The position numbers and the translations under genes are program-made. The notes under the pieces were generated by a model. The model was given only the letters and a program-made list of their open reading frames with translations. It had not been told where the DNA came from and searched no databases. From contig NC_061789.1 of NCBI RefSeq assembly GCF_022458985.1, positions 19,572,357-19,636,356 of the forward strand: a stretch of 64,000 nucleotides of DNA. Direction: 5' to 3'. Shown here piece by piece: positions 1 through 17,874 of the stretch. The stretch is from Mugil cephalus (taxonomy: Eukaryota > Chordata > Actinopteri > Mugiliformes > Mugilidae). Numbering within the stretch: position 1 is the first letter of the stretch; each line of letters begins with the position of its first letter.

Positions 1-647
1 ACAACTGTATGTGGATCGAATTTCACAGCCTTATTTTGGTCATGTAGCAGTGAGTGCTGCTCGTTGCCAAACAGACAAACTTAAATTGGGGAGCCCTGTG
101 GCCGTTAGGTGTATGGCCTTTCGCCGCATCACTACAAGAGCTCAGCGGGAGCCTCGTCTGTCTCACAGAAGGAAACTCGGATGCGTTTGTGTCAATCACG
201 TAGGTGTCCCGAGCATGGCGTCTGCACACGCTCGGCTCATTCTGACACAGTTTGGAAAAATACGTCCTCCGGCCTTGAAAGTCCCCGTCTCGATAATCCA
301 TCACAGCAAACATGACATCTTAATTTGGTTTTGTCAAAGTTGCTGTGGTATTATACCCTGCCTGACTGGATGATTTTCATATCAGTGTGTGTGCGTTACC
401 TCAGGCTGTTTGTCGCCATTCACAAGAAAAAGCCTCAAACACAAATAATCCCTTGCCGTGCCAGTTTTAATGACAAATTTGTAACGAGCATGCCTGCGTA
501 CAACAGAGGGAGTCTCATAAAGGTGTGGGTGTCAGACGTCTTTGTGTTTTGTGAAGTTACACGTTTGATGAAATCCTTAACAGCAGCGAGTTTGTGATTA
601 AGGTAAAGTCTTCTTTAATGACGGCGCTTTCTGCTCCCACCCTCCAG
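1..647 (+). other. intron 1 of paqr4 (partial, 3' part)
   Basis: No coding segment is recognisable here. The stretch ends in a pyrimidine-rich acceptor with AG at 646-647, immediately before the first visible paqr4 coding exon, so it is read as intron. The ORFs lying across it show no family similarity. Confidence 0.6.
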
Positions 648-2083
648 GCATCCCTTTGGTTTGCTTCCTGGTGCTGCTGCCTCTCAACATCCCCTGGTCT
701 CAGATCAGCGTCACCTGGTTGGGCGTGGTGCACTTCCTGGCCTGCCTGTCGCCTCAGCTGGGCTCTGTGCTCTACCACCTCTTCATGAACCACGAGGGAG
801 GGGAGCCGGTCTACCACACCCTCCTCAAGCTGGATGTGTGTGGAATCTGCATGATCAACACGCTGGGTAAGCTTTCTCCGGGGCTCAGCAGATTGCTTCA
901 CTGTTTGTCATTTCGGATCCATTGTCGGCCGCCGCTGTCTTACTGCTGGTCTGTTTACTTTGAGGGTGGGATTTTGCTTTATTGATGGCAATGATTTACA
1001 GTAGAAGTGTGTTGCTTGAACGTGTACCACTATTGATTTGTCAGAATGCTAAGTCAGTCAGACAGTGCAAGCTGTATTCCAAGTTCTGAAATGATTATTG
1101 ATCTGTCTATGCTTCCTATTGTAAAAAAAACTGACATGGGCATTATTTTTCATTTATTTATGTACCTGTGTACTTGGAATTAACCTTATAGATCGGCTTA
1201 CTACCCACATAACGTTGATAATGCAATAATAATCATCAGAGTGATGAGGCCAGAAGATGTTGCACATTTTATTGCTAAATTCTGATTATTGTTCAGAGAA
1301 TATGAGGTTAAAGAACCGATCGTTTTCATTGTCGTTCTGTTATTGTTTCTCAATTCAGTGATTAATTACTGAAAGTAACAGTCACGCTAACAGTCCAAAC
1401 CACATAATCCCAATGAGAAAAATGTTTAAATATTTACATCTGGAAGGCTTAGTTCGTTGAGAATTGAGTAAAACACGAAACACCCAGCTGGGCTACAGAT
1501 CAGCAGGTCTGAATGCTTCTAACCCAGCTTAAAAAACCATTTAGGCATAAAGCCTTGTTCTTTGAACCATGTAGGGTATTGCTGCTGAGTTGAGCATCAA
1601 AACATCATCCTTGTTTTGACTTCCTTGTGTGTGTTTTTTCTTGTCTTAGGGGCACTGCCCATCGTATACAGTACGCTGCTCTGCTACCCATTCATCCGTA
1701 CTGTGGCCCTGTTAGTCTACATCCTGCTGTCCAGCCACGCCATCTACTGCGCCGTCACAGCTCGGAGCAGCGTCCGGCGGCTGCGCTCCTTCGCCTGGCA
1801 GGCGCTGTTCCGCTTCTCCTTCTTCCTGCTCCGCTGGGTGGGCGTGGGCGGCGGCAGCCCCACCTCGCTGCGGCACTTTCTCATGATGGACGCGCTGGCC
1901 GTGCTGGGCGGGGTCATCAACATCACACGGATCCCGGAGCGTTTTCGGCCGGGCCTCTTTGACTACTGGTGCAACAGCCACCAGATCATGCATGTACTGG
2001 TGGTGGGCTCCATCCTTTACCTGCACTGGGGCGTGCTGGATGACCTGCTCTGGATCAACAGCTACAACTGTCCCTCAGACTGA
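648..2083 (+). CDS. paqr4: PAQR4, progestin and adipoQ receptor family member 4 (partial, last two coding exons)
   Basis: Two exons join in frame: 648-866 (acceptor AG 646-647, donor GT 867) and 1650-2083 (acceptor AG 1648-1649, stop TGA 2081-2083). They give about 217 residues. Human PAQR4 has 273, so about 55 N-terminal residues lie in an exon left of the window. The sequence is a run of hydrophobic helices of the seven-pass PAQR fold. Family histidines are visible: the SVLYHLFMNH segment at the end of an early helix and NSHQIMH near the C-terminus, which in PAQR proteins contribute to an intramembrane metal site. PAQR4 is a Golgi or plasma-membrane protein linked to ceramide metabolism in mammals (established knowledge, not shown here). 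The second exon is much GC-richer than its surroundings. Linkage to a claudin gene downstream recalls the mammalian PAQR4-CLDN6/9 neighbourhood. The identity is firm; only the start is missing. Confidence 0.93.
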
Positions 2084-5000
2084 CCCCCACAACAACCCCC
2101 ACCCTCTAACGAGGAGCACTGAAACACACGATGGAAGAACCTCTCAGGGTGGGGGTGGGGGGGGGGGTCTGAAGAGGGATTACAAAGGAAGGGGAGATCA
2201 GGGGGAACTGATGCTGTGCATGTGTTCACCTCATGCTGTCGGACTCCGAATGTCCATATCTTCGTCCATCTTACTTTGTCCAGTAACATGCACACATCGT
2301 TCTGTCTTTTGTCACAAACATGGACACACAGAAATGCAAACACAATGTAAAGTGAATATATTTTAATCAGTTAACTTATTAACTGAGTATTAAACATTAG
2401 GGAGTCTTAGGTAAAGGCTTCTGTAAAAGGTTACTTGAGTTTAAATCCTTAACTTAATCATAGAAGTTTAACTTGAGCATTAGTTGATGTGGTTGGCTAA
2501 GACAGGTCAGATAATATCATATGCTCGAAGTCCTCTCAGATGTCACCGTTGCTACCTATGCACCATATCTCACCTCATCATGCACGTCGCATACGTACAC
2601 TCACACTCCCCCACGCCTATATTTTTACACTATATAAGCACTCATTGAGTTCATTTTGTCAATGTGACTGTTTTGTTGTTTATGTACATGTTTTCTGCCA
2701 CACCTCTTCCCACGTGTGTGTGTGTGTGTCTGAAAGATGAAAATGGGTAAGGGGTTCATTCCTTCATTCCTGAGTACGCTAATATGTTAGTCATGAGTTT
2801 ACTTGTTTTAGGTGGTCTGGACCTCAAAATCTATGGAGTGGTGTGAACTGCTTTGTTTGCACCTGAACCCAGTGCCAATGAAATTACTACATTTTTAATC
2901 AGAAACTGCCAAATATATGCTCTCATATATTTAACAATTACTACAAATCTAATTATTTTGAAAATTTAACCACTATGAAGTTTTATCGTTGTCAAGTTTA
3001 GGTAGAGACTAAGTGCTGAGTCTTGAAAGCTCTCTAAAATGACAGACTTGGTAGATACCTTAACACTGAAATGCCACATTGTGCACACTGGGTCCACATG
3101 TGTCGACAGGATGCACTGAATATTAACACTTTGCTTCTCACTGATGCCAACAGTAACGATATATTACGATTCAAATGTCTTTACTTTCTAAACATTTTGA
3201 GGCCAACAGCAGATATTTATCTTTGGACACAATTTCCACAAACAGTGCACACGAGGAATAGATTACATTTATTATTCCCTTTATTCATTTGCAATTGTGT
3301 TGTGATAAAAAGCTGCTCAAACGGTCCATGTTGTGGCTGCGAGGATCACTCGCTGACAGATCGAGTTAGAGGTCAAAGAAAATCTATTGTTTCATTCAAA
3401 CTGCGCAAATCCTGGGGATTAGCTTTGCGTTTCCTCTCACTTTTTCCCCTGCCATATGTGACTTCTCCATCCAGTCACACAGTAATACTACTGAAAATGA
3501 TCGGTATCCATGCGTCATGGTAACATTCACAATAGCAGGAAAGGAAATTGCTGCAATGTTGCTTCAAAAACAATTCTACTGTAGTTGGGTGTTTACTTGT
3601 ACTTTGGCCATAATGATGAGCACTCATTATTGCCAACATCTGGGCACATAAGTGCCACATGATACTTTATGTGAATGCACTACTGTTGCTCTGTAGCTGT
3701 ACCTGTGTTCTGTGGCAGAACACAATTTAACTTGCACTTTTTTTTCTTTTCTTTTCTTTCTTTTTTTTTAAATGAATAGGCGTTTGACACCTATGAGTGT
3801 TTCTAAAGGGGTGGGGTGGGTGTTGATATTTTAAGCTTGCTCGACTGCAGGAATGAACCCCTGCACCATCCTGTCTTGTACAGGTGTGAAAGTTCTGTGT
3901 GTGTATTCATGATTATTTTTGTGTCCATGTTTGGCTGATTCTATTTCAGTTGCTGCTCTTAAGTTAAAGTAACTGTAGGACTGTAGTCCTGTCAAATCTA
4001 GAAGCCTGATTCCTTATCTAGAAGCAGACTTTATTTATTTCTAAGTGACACTGCAGTTGTTTCAGTCACAGCCGCCCTGTGACTAGTTGCCAATCCCGTC
4101 AGCCCTATTTCGTCTTGCCATATTAAAAACACACGAGGCGTAGCACAGCCTCCGCTTCCTTCCTGACTCACAGGTGAAGAAGGATTTTCCTGTCTTTATC
4201 ACGTACACTAACCTCCGACTGCACCCACCCAGTTCACACTGTTTGCCTCCCTCTGACAGTGAATATTAAATGCAATGACCGTGGTACAATGTAAAAGCTG
4301 AAATTAATGTATTTTTGGCCATTGAATGAAACAAACAAAAAAAAAAAAACAATGCATGAAAGTAGCTGTCAAAAGGAAACTTATGTCTCATAGTCTTAGC
4401 TGATTGTTTGTTCATTGTTACCAGCAACCGGTTATTAACAACCTCCTGGAAGTGACTAGGGGAGGGGGGCTTGGTTTCGGAGGATGTGGTTACCAGTAAT
4501 AGATGAGGCAATACATCACTATCAGATAAACTGCACTGCTCATTGTTCTCCAAAGGGCTTTGTATTTCAAGTAAATTATGACACATTTAAAGTCCATATA
4601 AATAATGTAAATACATATATGTAGGTTATATTAACATACAGATGAATATATCCCCCGACTCATCTTTGATACATACAATATGTTAAGATAAAAAAATGAC
4701 AAAAGAAGGGATGGGGTTAATGTTTTGCCACATATAAGCTGCTGCTTTTTTTTTTCCAAAGTGAAACACAAGAGAGGGAAACTTGGCGCGGTGCTTCGGA
4801 TTGATATCATGTGTTTACCCAGCTATGTCCATTTATATGTGAACAACACAAAAAAAAAAAAAACAAATACCGAAATCAGTGCTAATGTAGAGTTGTTTGA
4901 CCTTTTGTGGTCCTAAGAATGCTTTTGATCATTTAAATGTAATCACTTTTTTAGATACGCGAGGAGGACGTTTGTGACCGTAGTGGGGAATCTTGGCGGG

Positions 5001-8000
5001 CATGTGAATACCTCGTGACTACCACTGGTCTATCTATGCATTATCAGACGAAAAGATACGTAACGGTGAAGTCAATTTGTGTTTGTTAAACGGCTCTCTG
5101 ATCCACCATAACAGAGAGAGCTCACTCCAACATCCTGGGTCTCCCTCTTCTCAGGGTGCCATAACAGTAGCTGTAACATCCGAGGCCTGACCTCTGCTGT
5201 CCGAAACATGGCCGTCTGCCTTCCCCTGCCCTCTTTAGTCCAGTTTAATCACGCTATAAATCCAACTAACTGGACACAAGGAGGAAGGAAGGAAGGTGGA
5301 TCTCTCTGTAAACCGTGTAACAGGAGTGATCAGAAAATTGGTCTTGTCCTTTTGTCTGTATGTTAAATGAAAAAAACAAACAAAAAAAAACTGACATGAT
5401 GTATGAAAACATCGCTTATAAAGCTAAATTCAGTTTTTTAAATATAACACAGGTGCCGGATAGCCTGTTAACAACTTGTTTATAATGTATTGTTATATAC
5501 TGATTATTATGATTACTGTTATTCTGTGGATCCTAATAATGACACTGGTCTATGTGTACAGGTGATGAGACAAACCCTGTCCTTTAGGATGAAGTGAGCG
5601 TTTTGGAGGGTCTGTCTGTTATCTATCATATCTGCAATGTCACTGCATATGTAAAGTGTCAAAGGAGTGAGTGTGGCTCCATCTAGTGGAAGTTCATTGA
5701 TGCACGCATTACTGTAGCCATAACGGCAGCCAAATGAAACGCACTGACGTGTGGTTATACTGTCAGTACTGACCTGCAGTTATCCTCTAATTTATTTATA
5801 TTCCCAGTCAGACCATGTATGTGCACATGTCTGTGTGAGCTCTCCTGCAGGACCCATGCATGCGTGAAATCTGTAAGTTGTCCAGTTTACTTTCTCCTGC
5901 TGCACTGATGGGGTGCAGATTGCATCCCCAGAGTGCCTCATTATCCAGTCTGTGTGCTTGCAAGTTAATGTGCATAAACACAGACACACGGTGTGTTCCT
6001 GCTCCGTAGTTGTCCAACATTAGTGACCTGTGTAACAGACAGGCTCTCACACTCCTCAGTCTCCAGCAACGATTGTGCAATAAACTGAAGTCTATATTTT
6101 TAAACCTGCCTTCAGGCTATCTCTTTCACCCTGTTTATCATATGTTCCCTTTATTAATGTATGTGTGTCTGCTTGTCTGTATTTGTGAGAACCATTTTGA
6201 ATTTAACACCTTCGCTGTGAATACACTGGTGGCAGACAGCATTTACTACTACATTTGGCTTCCTTTTTGTGCAATGCGTAATTTTCCATCAAATTACATT
6301 GTCCACTTATATAATTAGCCCGTGCCTATAAGTAGTTTGACTCCTGAGGCTATTTCGACAGATTAAAATCGGTCAGCTCTGTTAAAAACCAGGTAAGAAG
6401 TGTTCACATAATTGGATACTTTAAAATGAAATGTAACTCTGGTTGTGGAGTTACTTTTCTTACGTTTGGGCAGACTGATGTGGACAAATCGAATTCAGTG
6501 ATGTTGCTAAATCCTACGTTGTAGGTTAAGAACACTCCTTGAACAGCTCATTAAAATGTAAACAGCAGTAGATCCATGCAACAGAAGAAGATCAGAAAGA
6601 TATTTGTAATTTAGAATAAAAAGTCTAAGCTAATAAAGGAGTCATTTTAGAATCGCCAGTCATCAAAGTTCAACACAGTTAATTGGCCGGTGGTTCTTGG
6701 GTTAGTCATTATGATTTTAAGATTAAGGAAGTACATTAGCTAAACGAGGGTCCTCACAAATGTCAAAGTATGCTCACATCAGATTCAAGTCCTCACGGTG
6801 ACGCAAGAACAAGAGAGCAACAGCCCTGCTCCAGGTGCCTCAGGTGTTCAAATAGTAAGACTGAAGACTGTTATTATGACAGAGCCGGTTTGGTAAAGTT
6901 TGTAGCTCAGGGGTTTGGAGGCCCTTCTTTGTCTTGGTGTTACACCTCCTTGAAATCTGGGCTCTTGTAAGAGACAAAAAAGATGAATTGAAGCAACCAA
7001 GAGGCTTTCACATTTCCAATAATGCAAGTAGAAATAATCTTGACCAGTAAAACATAAAAAAAAAAAAATTAGTTGACGAAGTAATGAACGTGGGTTTTTA
7101 TTATCTGTGCTGTCTATATTTTATATTGTCTAATATATTACATAGCGTAAATATTGTGCCTCTGCCCTGAACTGTGAACCTCAGGAATGCATCACATTAG
7201 TCTGAAGTTTCACTGACAAGTTTTATGGTTGTTCTACATGTCAGAAGGGAAGTATTTATGATAATGAAGTGAAACCTCACCCAAGTCTGCTGTCATTTAT
7301 TGCTAAACGTGAACTGAACTCCAGACAATCAAAGTGTGCATTGTTGTGCTGCTGCTGTCTTGATATTGTCTTGCTAAAACTCCCATAGGACGTGCACCGC
7401 GTTTGCAGTCGTGCTACCTTGTGCACTCTTTCAAATGTCACAGAAGAAGACACCTCCCACTTCCACCTTCATTTGAAACTCTCACTTCCTCCATGTCATT
7501 TTGTGATGTACTTTAACCTACCGTCTCCTCTAAGTTCTCATTCTGGTAGCCGGGTGCTCTTCCGAAACTCCTTGAGCTGAATCGCCCCCTCACGACTCCC
7601 AGGTAGGCCTGCAACTTCTGTCTTTGCTGTCATGCACCTGCAAACATCTCCAAAGATGATCATGATGTATATTATTCTGTTATTATATAATAGTAGGTTA
7701 AGTTCACCAAACCTTATTGATTTGAATTGGGCATCTTTGTTCCTCATGTTCCACACGGTCTCCTGTTTCTCCTGTTTCTTGCTTTGTGCTGGCCAGTGTT
7801 TTCCATCACAACAGAGGGAGGCGGTGGTAGACACAGGCTATTGAGATGCCTGATAAAATTACGGCTCACTCTGTAAAGGTTTATTAAATTAGGTACAGAG
7901 CAGCCTGAGAGGTCTTGTGATGCACATGCAGCTAAACTGTTACACTGAGTGTGAGCTTAGGCGCGGCTGCAGATTTCAGGAAGTAAAATCTACAAATGGA

Positions 8001-8733
8001 GGTAAAGCAAAACATATTTCATGTTTTTTGCTGGGTGTGCTGTTGCTAAATGGAGCACACTTTGTTTATTCCTTGCCGCTGTTTCTGACTGAACTTTTTA
8101 AGATGATTTGAGGCTAATCGTAGATTTCATTACACAATCAGACTGATTCTTGCTTTGGTAAAGGATGCATTGTATATGCTTCAGCTTACTTCCTAAAATT
8201 TGTATTAGATTCTGGGATGATTGATGGCTGCACGAGTGCATGAATTACAAATTAGGAGAGGCTAGGGGTTTAATTGCTCACTCTAGAGGATGTGGTGTAA
8301 CTGCCACTTTAGCAACTTTGTCCGTCTCTTTGGGCACGTAGCCCTCAAAGCGACGATAAATCCTTTTTTTGTACCATCCTCATAGTGCTGTTTTGTGCAC
8401 TTATTATTGTAAGTACATTATTATACAAGTAAAAACAGAAATGTACAGGGAGGAGACTAAGTACCAGTCACAGACAGACTAGAGGAAATAGTTGTGAAAG
8501 CTTTTTCTTCCTCTTTTTTTTTTAGCTTTCCTCTGCCATGCCTTTCAAGTGTTTCGACAGCTTTTTTGTCCGTCAGTTTTTTTCCACATCAAAATGTTAT
8601 TTACTTAGTTTATGCATGCAAACAATGACCCATGTGGTGCATCTCAAATAAATGTTTCCCCCTTTCCTGCACAAATAAATCCCTGTCCATTTGTTTAAGG
8701 CCTGTCCTCAGAGTAAGCTTTGCTTTGTCTTAG
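2084..8733 (+). other. paqr4 3' UTR and intergenic region before the coronin gene
   Basis: After the paqr4 stop no further coding exon is recognisable for 6.6 kb. The stretch begins with a G-run at 2147-2167 and contains a short TG repeat at about 2714-2730, several A and T homopolymers and an AATAAA at 6079-6084. The true 3' end of paqr4 is undetermined: an ATTAAA at about 2388 and the AATAAA at 6079 are both candidates. The non-coding first exon of the coronin gene must lie upstream of 8733 but could not be located. Confidence 0.5.
2147..2167 (+). repeat. G-run in paqr4 3' UTR (G-quadruplex candidate)
   Basis: The run is GGG-T-GGGGG-T followed by eleven G. It lies about 65 bases after the paqr4 stop. 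It has enough consecutive guanines for four G-tracts with short loops. It could be a plain homopolymer expansion. Confidence 0.5.
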
Positions 8734-13311
<4,578 letters not shown>

Positions 13312-13547
13312 ACAAGAAGAGTTCGATAAACAAGAAAAAATAAATCAAGAGCAGAAGTCAAGAGTAAAACAGCAGTGCAAAGAAAAACAAGAGGGAGAAG
13401 AGTGCTGTCAACGTTTGATTGTAGTTGGACAAAGGGAGAGATAAAGAGAGCAGACATACAACTATTCTTATTGTGGCTTGATTTGTTTATTTGGTTTTCT
13501 GTGATCAATTAGAGCAAATCCTATTTTAATATATGCTTTTAGTTTAA

Positions 13548-13553
13548 AATAAA
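13548..13553 (+). terminator. polyadenylation signal of the coronin gene
   Basis: AATAAA lies 237 bases after the coronin stop codon, followed by a T-rich segment. It is the first canonical hexamer placed to end the mRNA. Confidence 0.65.
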
Positions 13554-13845
13554 GTCTTCTGTATTTTCAATTTTTGTTTTGAAGAACCAGTTTTTAATCT
13601 TTTACACCCAACATCTTACAAAATGAGAAACGAAACAAAACCACAAGTAACAAAGGTATGATAACATGATGTCAATGTGGACTGTGGAGAACATTTCGCA
13701 TGAGGATCAAGTGCACACAGATGCTCCCTGAGGCTTACCGAGGTGCATTTGGTTAATACAGCTTTCACTGACATTGATAATATAAAATATTAAAGCTGAA
13801 AGAGAAAGACACAAGTGATATGCAAATATTTGAACCATTGGTGCA

Positions 13846-13942
13846 GCTAAAAAAAAAAAAAAAAAAAACAACCTCAGAGTTTACAGTATCAGATTAATTT
13901 TTCTAAAAAAAAAAACAAAAAAACAAAACAAAAAAAAACAGT
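13846..13942. repeat. A-rich simple-sequence tract between convergent genes
   Basis: Long A homopolymers and AAAAAC-type repeats lie between the 3' ends of the coronin (+) and claudin (-) genes. They may be the poly(A) tail of an old retroelement, but no element body was recognised. Confidence 0.5.
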
Positions 13943-14306
13943 AAAAAAATATGTGATGTTCTTTTACAGCCAATTTTGAGGTCAAATATTTCTAGAACAG
14001 TAATGGGAATGCAATATCATAGTTATTATTGGATATGTCAAAGTAGTAAGCAAAATAAAACATTTTAACTCTGAGGTCACAAGATATACTATGAGTTTCA
14101 TCTATAAATTGCATTTTTTTACTTTCATAATGCTTTGGCCCCCACCCAAAATTTAAAACAAAAAATCACCCGTACAACTAAATGAATATGAAAATTAAAC
14201 CTAGAAGGAGCTATTATTAGAAGTTACTATTTACACATTTCCTTTGCTTTGCTGCATTACTGCTTATCCCCTCCTTTCTAAAACATCAGTCCCTTTCATA
14301 AAGCCA

Positions 14307-15224
14307 CTACACGTAGTTTTTGCTTGGGGCTGAGGCGCTGTTGCTGTAGTACTTAGCGGTTCCCCCTGAGCTGCCAGATCCGGACCTGCTGACGCAGCAG
14401 AGCAAGCCCCCAGCCAGAAGGAGAAGCGCACCAGCCGCCCAGCCAATGAAAATACACGCTCCCAGCTCCATCCTCTGAGACATATTAATGGGGTTGTTGA
14501 AGTTTTGCACAACAATATGTGCGGACCAGCTGACGGGGATGATCGCCAGGATTCCGGCCAGCAGCAGGCCCACCCCGGCCGCTATGCTGATCTTAGGCTT
14601 GACATCCTCATTCTCCACACAGGTGGTAAAGTCGGCCCCACAGAACAGGATGAGGAGGCTGAGGCTGCTGAGCATGCAGCTGATAATGGTCAAGGCTCGG
14701 GCAGCCTGCAGATCAGAGGGCAACACCAGCAGGGAATCGTACTTCTTGCACTGCTGCTGGCCAGTGCTCTGTACCACACAATTCATCCATAAACCCTCCT
14801 CAGTGGTCTAGTCACAAAAAGACAGAAAGATGATCAGAGAGAGACATTTCGTCAACCATTTATGTCGTGCAGTGGAGTGTAACTTTAGCTTGAGGCATTT
14901 GGTGCCAATTCACAAAATAAGCTCAAAAAATATGCTAGGCTACCCAATTGTATATTTAATAGAAGAATATTAGTTTTGTGTTGACCAGCTGTTAGATGTA
15001 TACAGGATGCTATTATGATACTTTAAAAATTCATTTAATGGGTAATTGATTCAAGGTGAGATTATAGCCTGTGTGTCCAATTTTACAATTACCTGTGAAG
15101 TCACAATGTTGGCTCCTGTGAACGAAGACACTTTCCAGCGAGGGAGAGCGCAGCACACTATGACGCCAATCAGACCAAGGACCCCAAGGGTCACACATAC
15201 CATCTGAATTGCTGATGATCCCAT
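14307..15224 (-). CDS. Claudin (claudin-3/4-like), two coding exons, complete
   Basis: On the minus strand exon 15224-15093 (44 codons, ends CAG before GT) joins in phase to exon 14798-14307, giving 207 aa, a typical claudin length. The first extracellular loop shows the claudin signature: W30, then G46-L47-W48, C51 and C61. Four hydrophobic segments are visible (about residues 8-28, 78-98, 114-134 and 158-178). The protein ends in KNYV, a C-terminal tyrosine-valine of the type that binds ZO PDZ domains. Claudins set paracellular permeability at tight junctions. The intron falls just before the GLW motif, whereas mammalian CLDN3, 4, 6 and 9 are intronless. An acceptor AG at 15227-15226 sits one base before the ATG, so a non-coding 5' exon is expected. 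A candidate ends at 16350 with a GTAGGC donor. Paralogue assignment within the expanded fish claudins is not possible here. Confidence 0.92.
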
Positions 15225-16350
15225 TCTGGAAAAGACACAATGGAGAAAAAACATAGAGGCATGAGGGAGAAAATTAAGTTACCGTTATTTCACTGTACTT
15301 TATTATTTTTAATAATTTTTTTTTCATCAGGCTTTGGCTAATTAATATTTACTGTTTGTTTCTGAAACTTCACTTCTCTTCATCTAAAATGAACAAAGTT
15401 ATTTTAATTTTTTAATTCTTAGGATTGTTTACTCGTCTGGTTATGAGGGAAGCAGTAGTCAAATCTCCTTTCTGAGAAAGGAGGTACCAGAAGGTACTTC
15501 TGTGTTGTTACTTTGGCGTTATAGTGTACCCTGGGGCTGGGTTTTTTTCAGTAATCACATAGCTGAACATGCAACTCTAGATCTTTGGTTTGTTATGACT
15601 CTGACAGGTCGTAACTTGTCCTGACAGGCCCGGGCCTCCTGAGTTTCCACCCAAGACTGGCTGGGCCTCTCCCTAGCATCTTACTCCAAAGATTTCTCAT
15701 TTGCATACTTATTTAAGTGAGGTTTATATTCATATAAAAGAGAATTGAAGATTAGAGTAAAAAATAAAGGGCAGTTTAACTGTAAGGCTTCACTCACAAG
15801 GCAAAGTATCATAAGAAAGTATTCAGTTAAATGTTCTAATGTTTAATTGTGATTATATATAGCATAGTCCAACCAAGATGATATATATATTTTGATTTTT
15901 TTTTTGTTTTGTTTTTTTGCATTAATGTTTTAGCTTTTGTAATCGAAATGAGTGTTGCCCAGCATAAAAAGACTATACTTTTATTAATTTTAAACATATG
16001 TGAGCTGCCCTTTCTCGAACTGAGTAAATAAGAAATAAGTATTTTAAAAGAAATATTGCGTTTTGAGTAATACAATTGTTTAAATCAAGGGACGCCCATA
16101 AATTCTTCCATAAGCCTTTAAATACACGGAACACAGATAAAAAGAACTGAACCTTTTATTCCCTATTTCTAATCTCACAGCTGTTTATTCTAACACTATA
16201 ATTTGTTTTTTTTTCTAGGGCCCATTAAAAAAGGTATCCAACTAATCCTCAACCAATCCTTTCATCCTCTCATTTCAAGCTTTTGCAGGATCTCTTCTCA
16301 GAGTTCAGGCTGTCCTTTTGAATAAAGAGTGGATAAAAGGGAAGCCTACC

Positions 16351-17430
16351 TTTTATGAAAATGTAAAATGCGGCGAGGTGTCTGTTGAGGTTCTTTCTTC
16401 CTTGCTGCCTGTGCGTTGTTTTTTAAGATGCTCTCTTCTAATGTAGAGACGTTGTGAAGAAGCTGTGTTATAAGGAGCAGATTTGTAGAAGAATGTGAGG
16501 CGTAGGTGGGGCTCGGCTTGCATAGGGGAGTACACAGGAGGGAACGACCAAAAGACCAGACTGAACTTGTCCTATATGTATGTTTCCCTCTCTTTCCCTG
16601 CCTTAAAGACGAGGGGCTGTTATTTTGTCTTAGACAACATTTTAGCATCAGGTGTCAAAATTGATCAATTTATCTTAACTGATGATGCTGATGCTGAGTG
16701 AATTGTTTTGGTAGTATCTATGACAGAGAGACAGAAAAAGAAAGGTGAGTCATGTGGAAGGCTGCCCATTTTCTCTCTGTACCCTGTCTGCACAAACAAA
16801 TACCATTCCACACACACACACACACACCTAGCTCTGTCGAAACTGTGATAACTGTGATGACGCATAGAAGGTGACCACTTTTGGAAGCAATGATGAATGT
16901 TTTTTTGTTTTGTTTTTTTGCGTAAGATCATAAGCTGGGTTTCTTGGAATATTAGGAAGGAAAAAATCAGAGGAAAAGAGAGGATTGCAGTCTCTAATTG
17001 AGCCTTGAACACATCAGCAAGTGATGCTCACACACACTCATAGTTTTGGTTTGCATAATATACAGAAAAATAAGGAATGAATTGAATGAATTTGATAAAG
17101 ATTTCAGAGTTCTTTTTTTTTTTTTTTTAAATCTTATAACAATGTCAGACAAAATTGAAATGATGTATACTTCAATAGATACATCTCAACTTTGTTATTA
17201 TAATTTATAAACATAATTTAAAAAATGTTCTTAGATTCAAGTGAAGATATGACACTTCTGAACTGAACTGAAAATACTTTGGGGTAATTTACCTTTTAAC
17301 TGAAGTTATTTTAAGTAAAAAAGAAAAAAAAAGATAATCAAGTGAATCATTTAACATTTACAGTTTTCACCTTAGGTGGTCTTTAAAACAAGGGAGTGAC
17401 AGTAATGTCTCCAACTAAAATACATACATA
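16351..17430. other. region upstream of the claudin gene
   Basis: No coding exon is recognised. The part near 16351-16600 may hold the non-coding first exon and promoter of the claudin gene. A short CA repeat lies at about 16808-16828, and T and A homopolymers lie at 16900-16920 and 17112-17130. Confidence 0.35.
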
Positions 17431-17434
17431 TATT

Positions 17435-17841
17435 TTAAGATTTTGTGCATCCCTGGAAATAATCACTTTGAATCTTAAATAAACTTTTAAGAAATATAGC
17501 TTTCCCCCCCAAAAAAGGGGGGTCTCTTGGCACAACTTTCAGAGGAGAATATGAACTTCTGCTCCCTTCTGGCTGTACCACCAAGTTTTTATGGCGTGGG
17601 TAGTTTCTTGAGCACATCTCCTCTAGAGATGACTCCTTCATCAGTTCCTTTAAATGTGAAGATGGGCTCTCCATCCACAGAGCTCTTGTAACTTTGCATT
17701 AGAAATTTTCACTGATGCACCCTCAACCCTCTCCACCAATCCAACATAGTTATAGGATTTGGTTCTACCTGCAAGGTTCACAATGACAAAGCCACCAGCA
17801 GAGAGATCCCTGTCACCATCATCATTATCATCATCATCATT

Positions 17842-17874
<33 letters not shown>

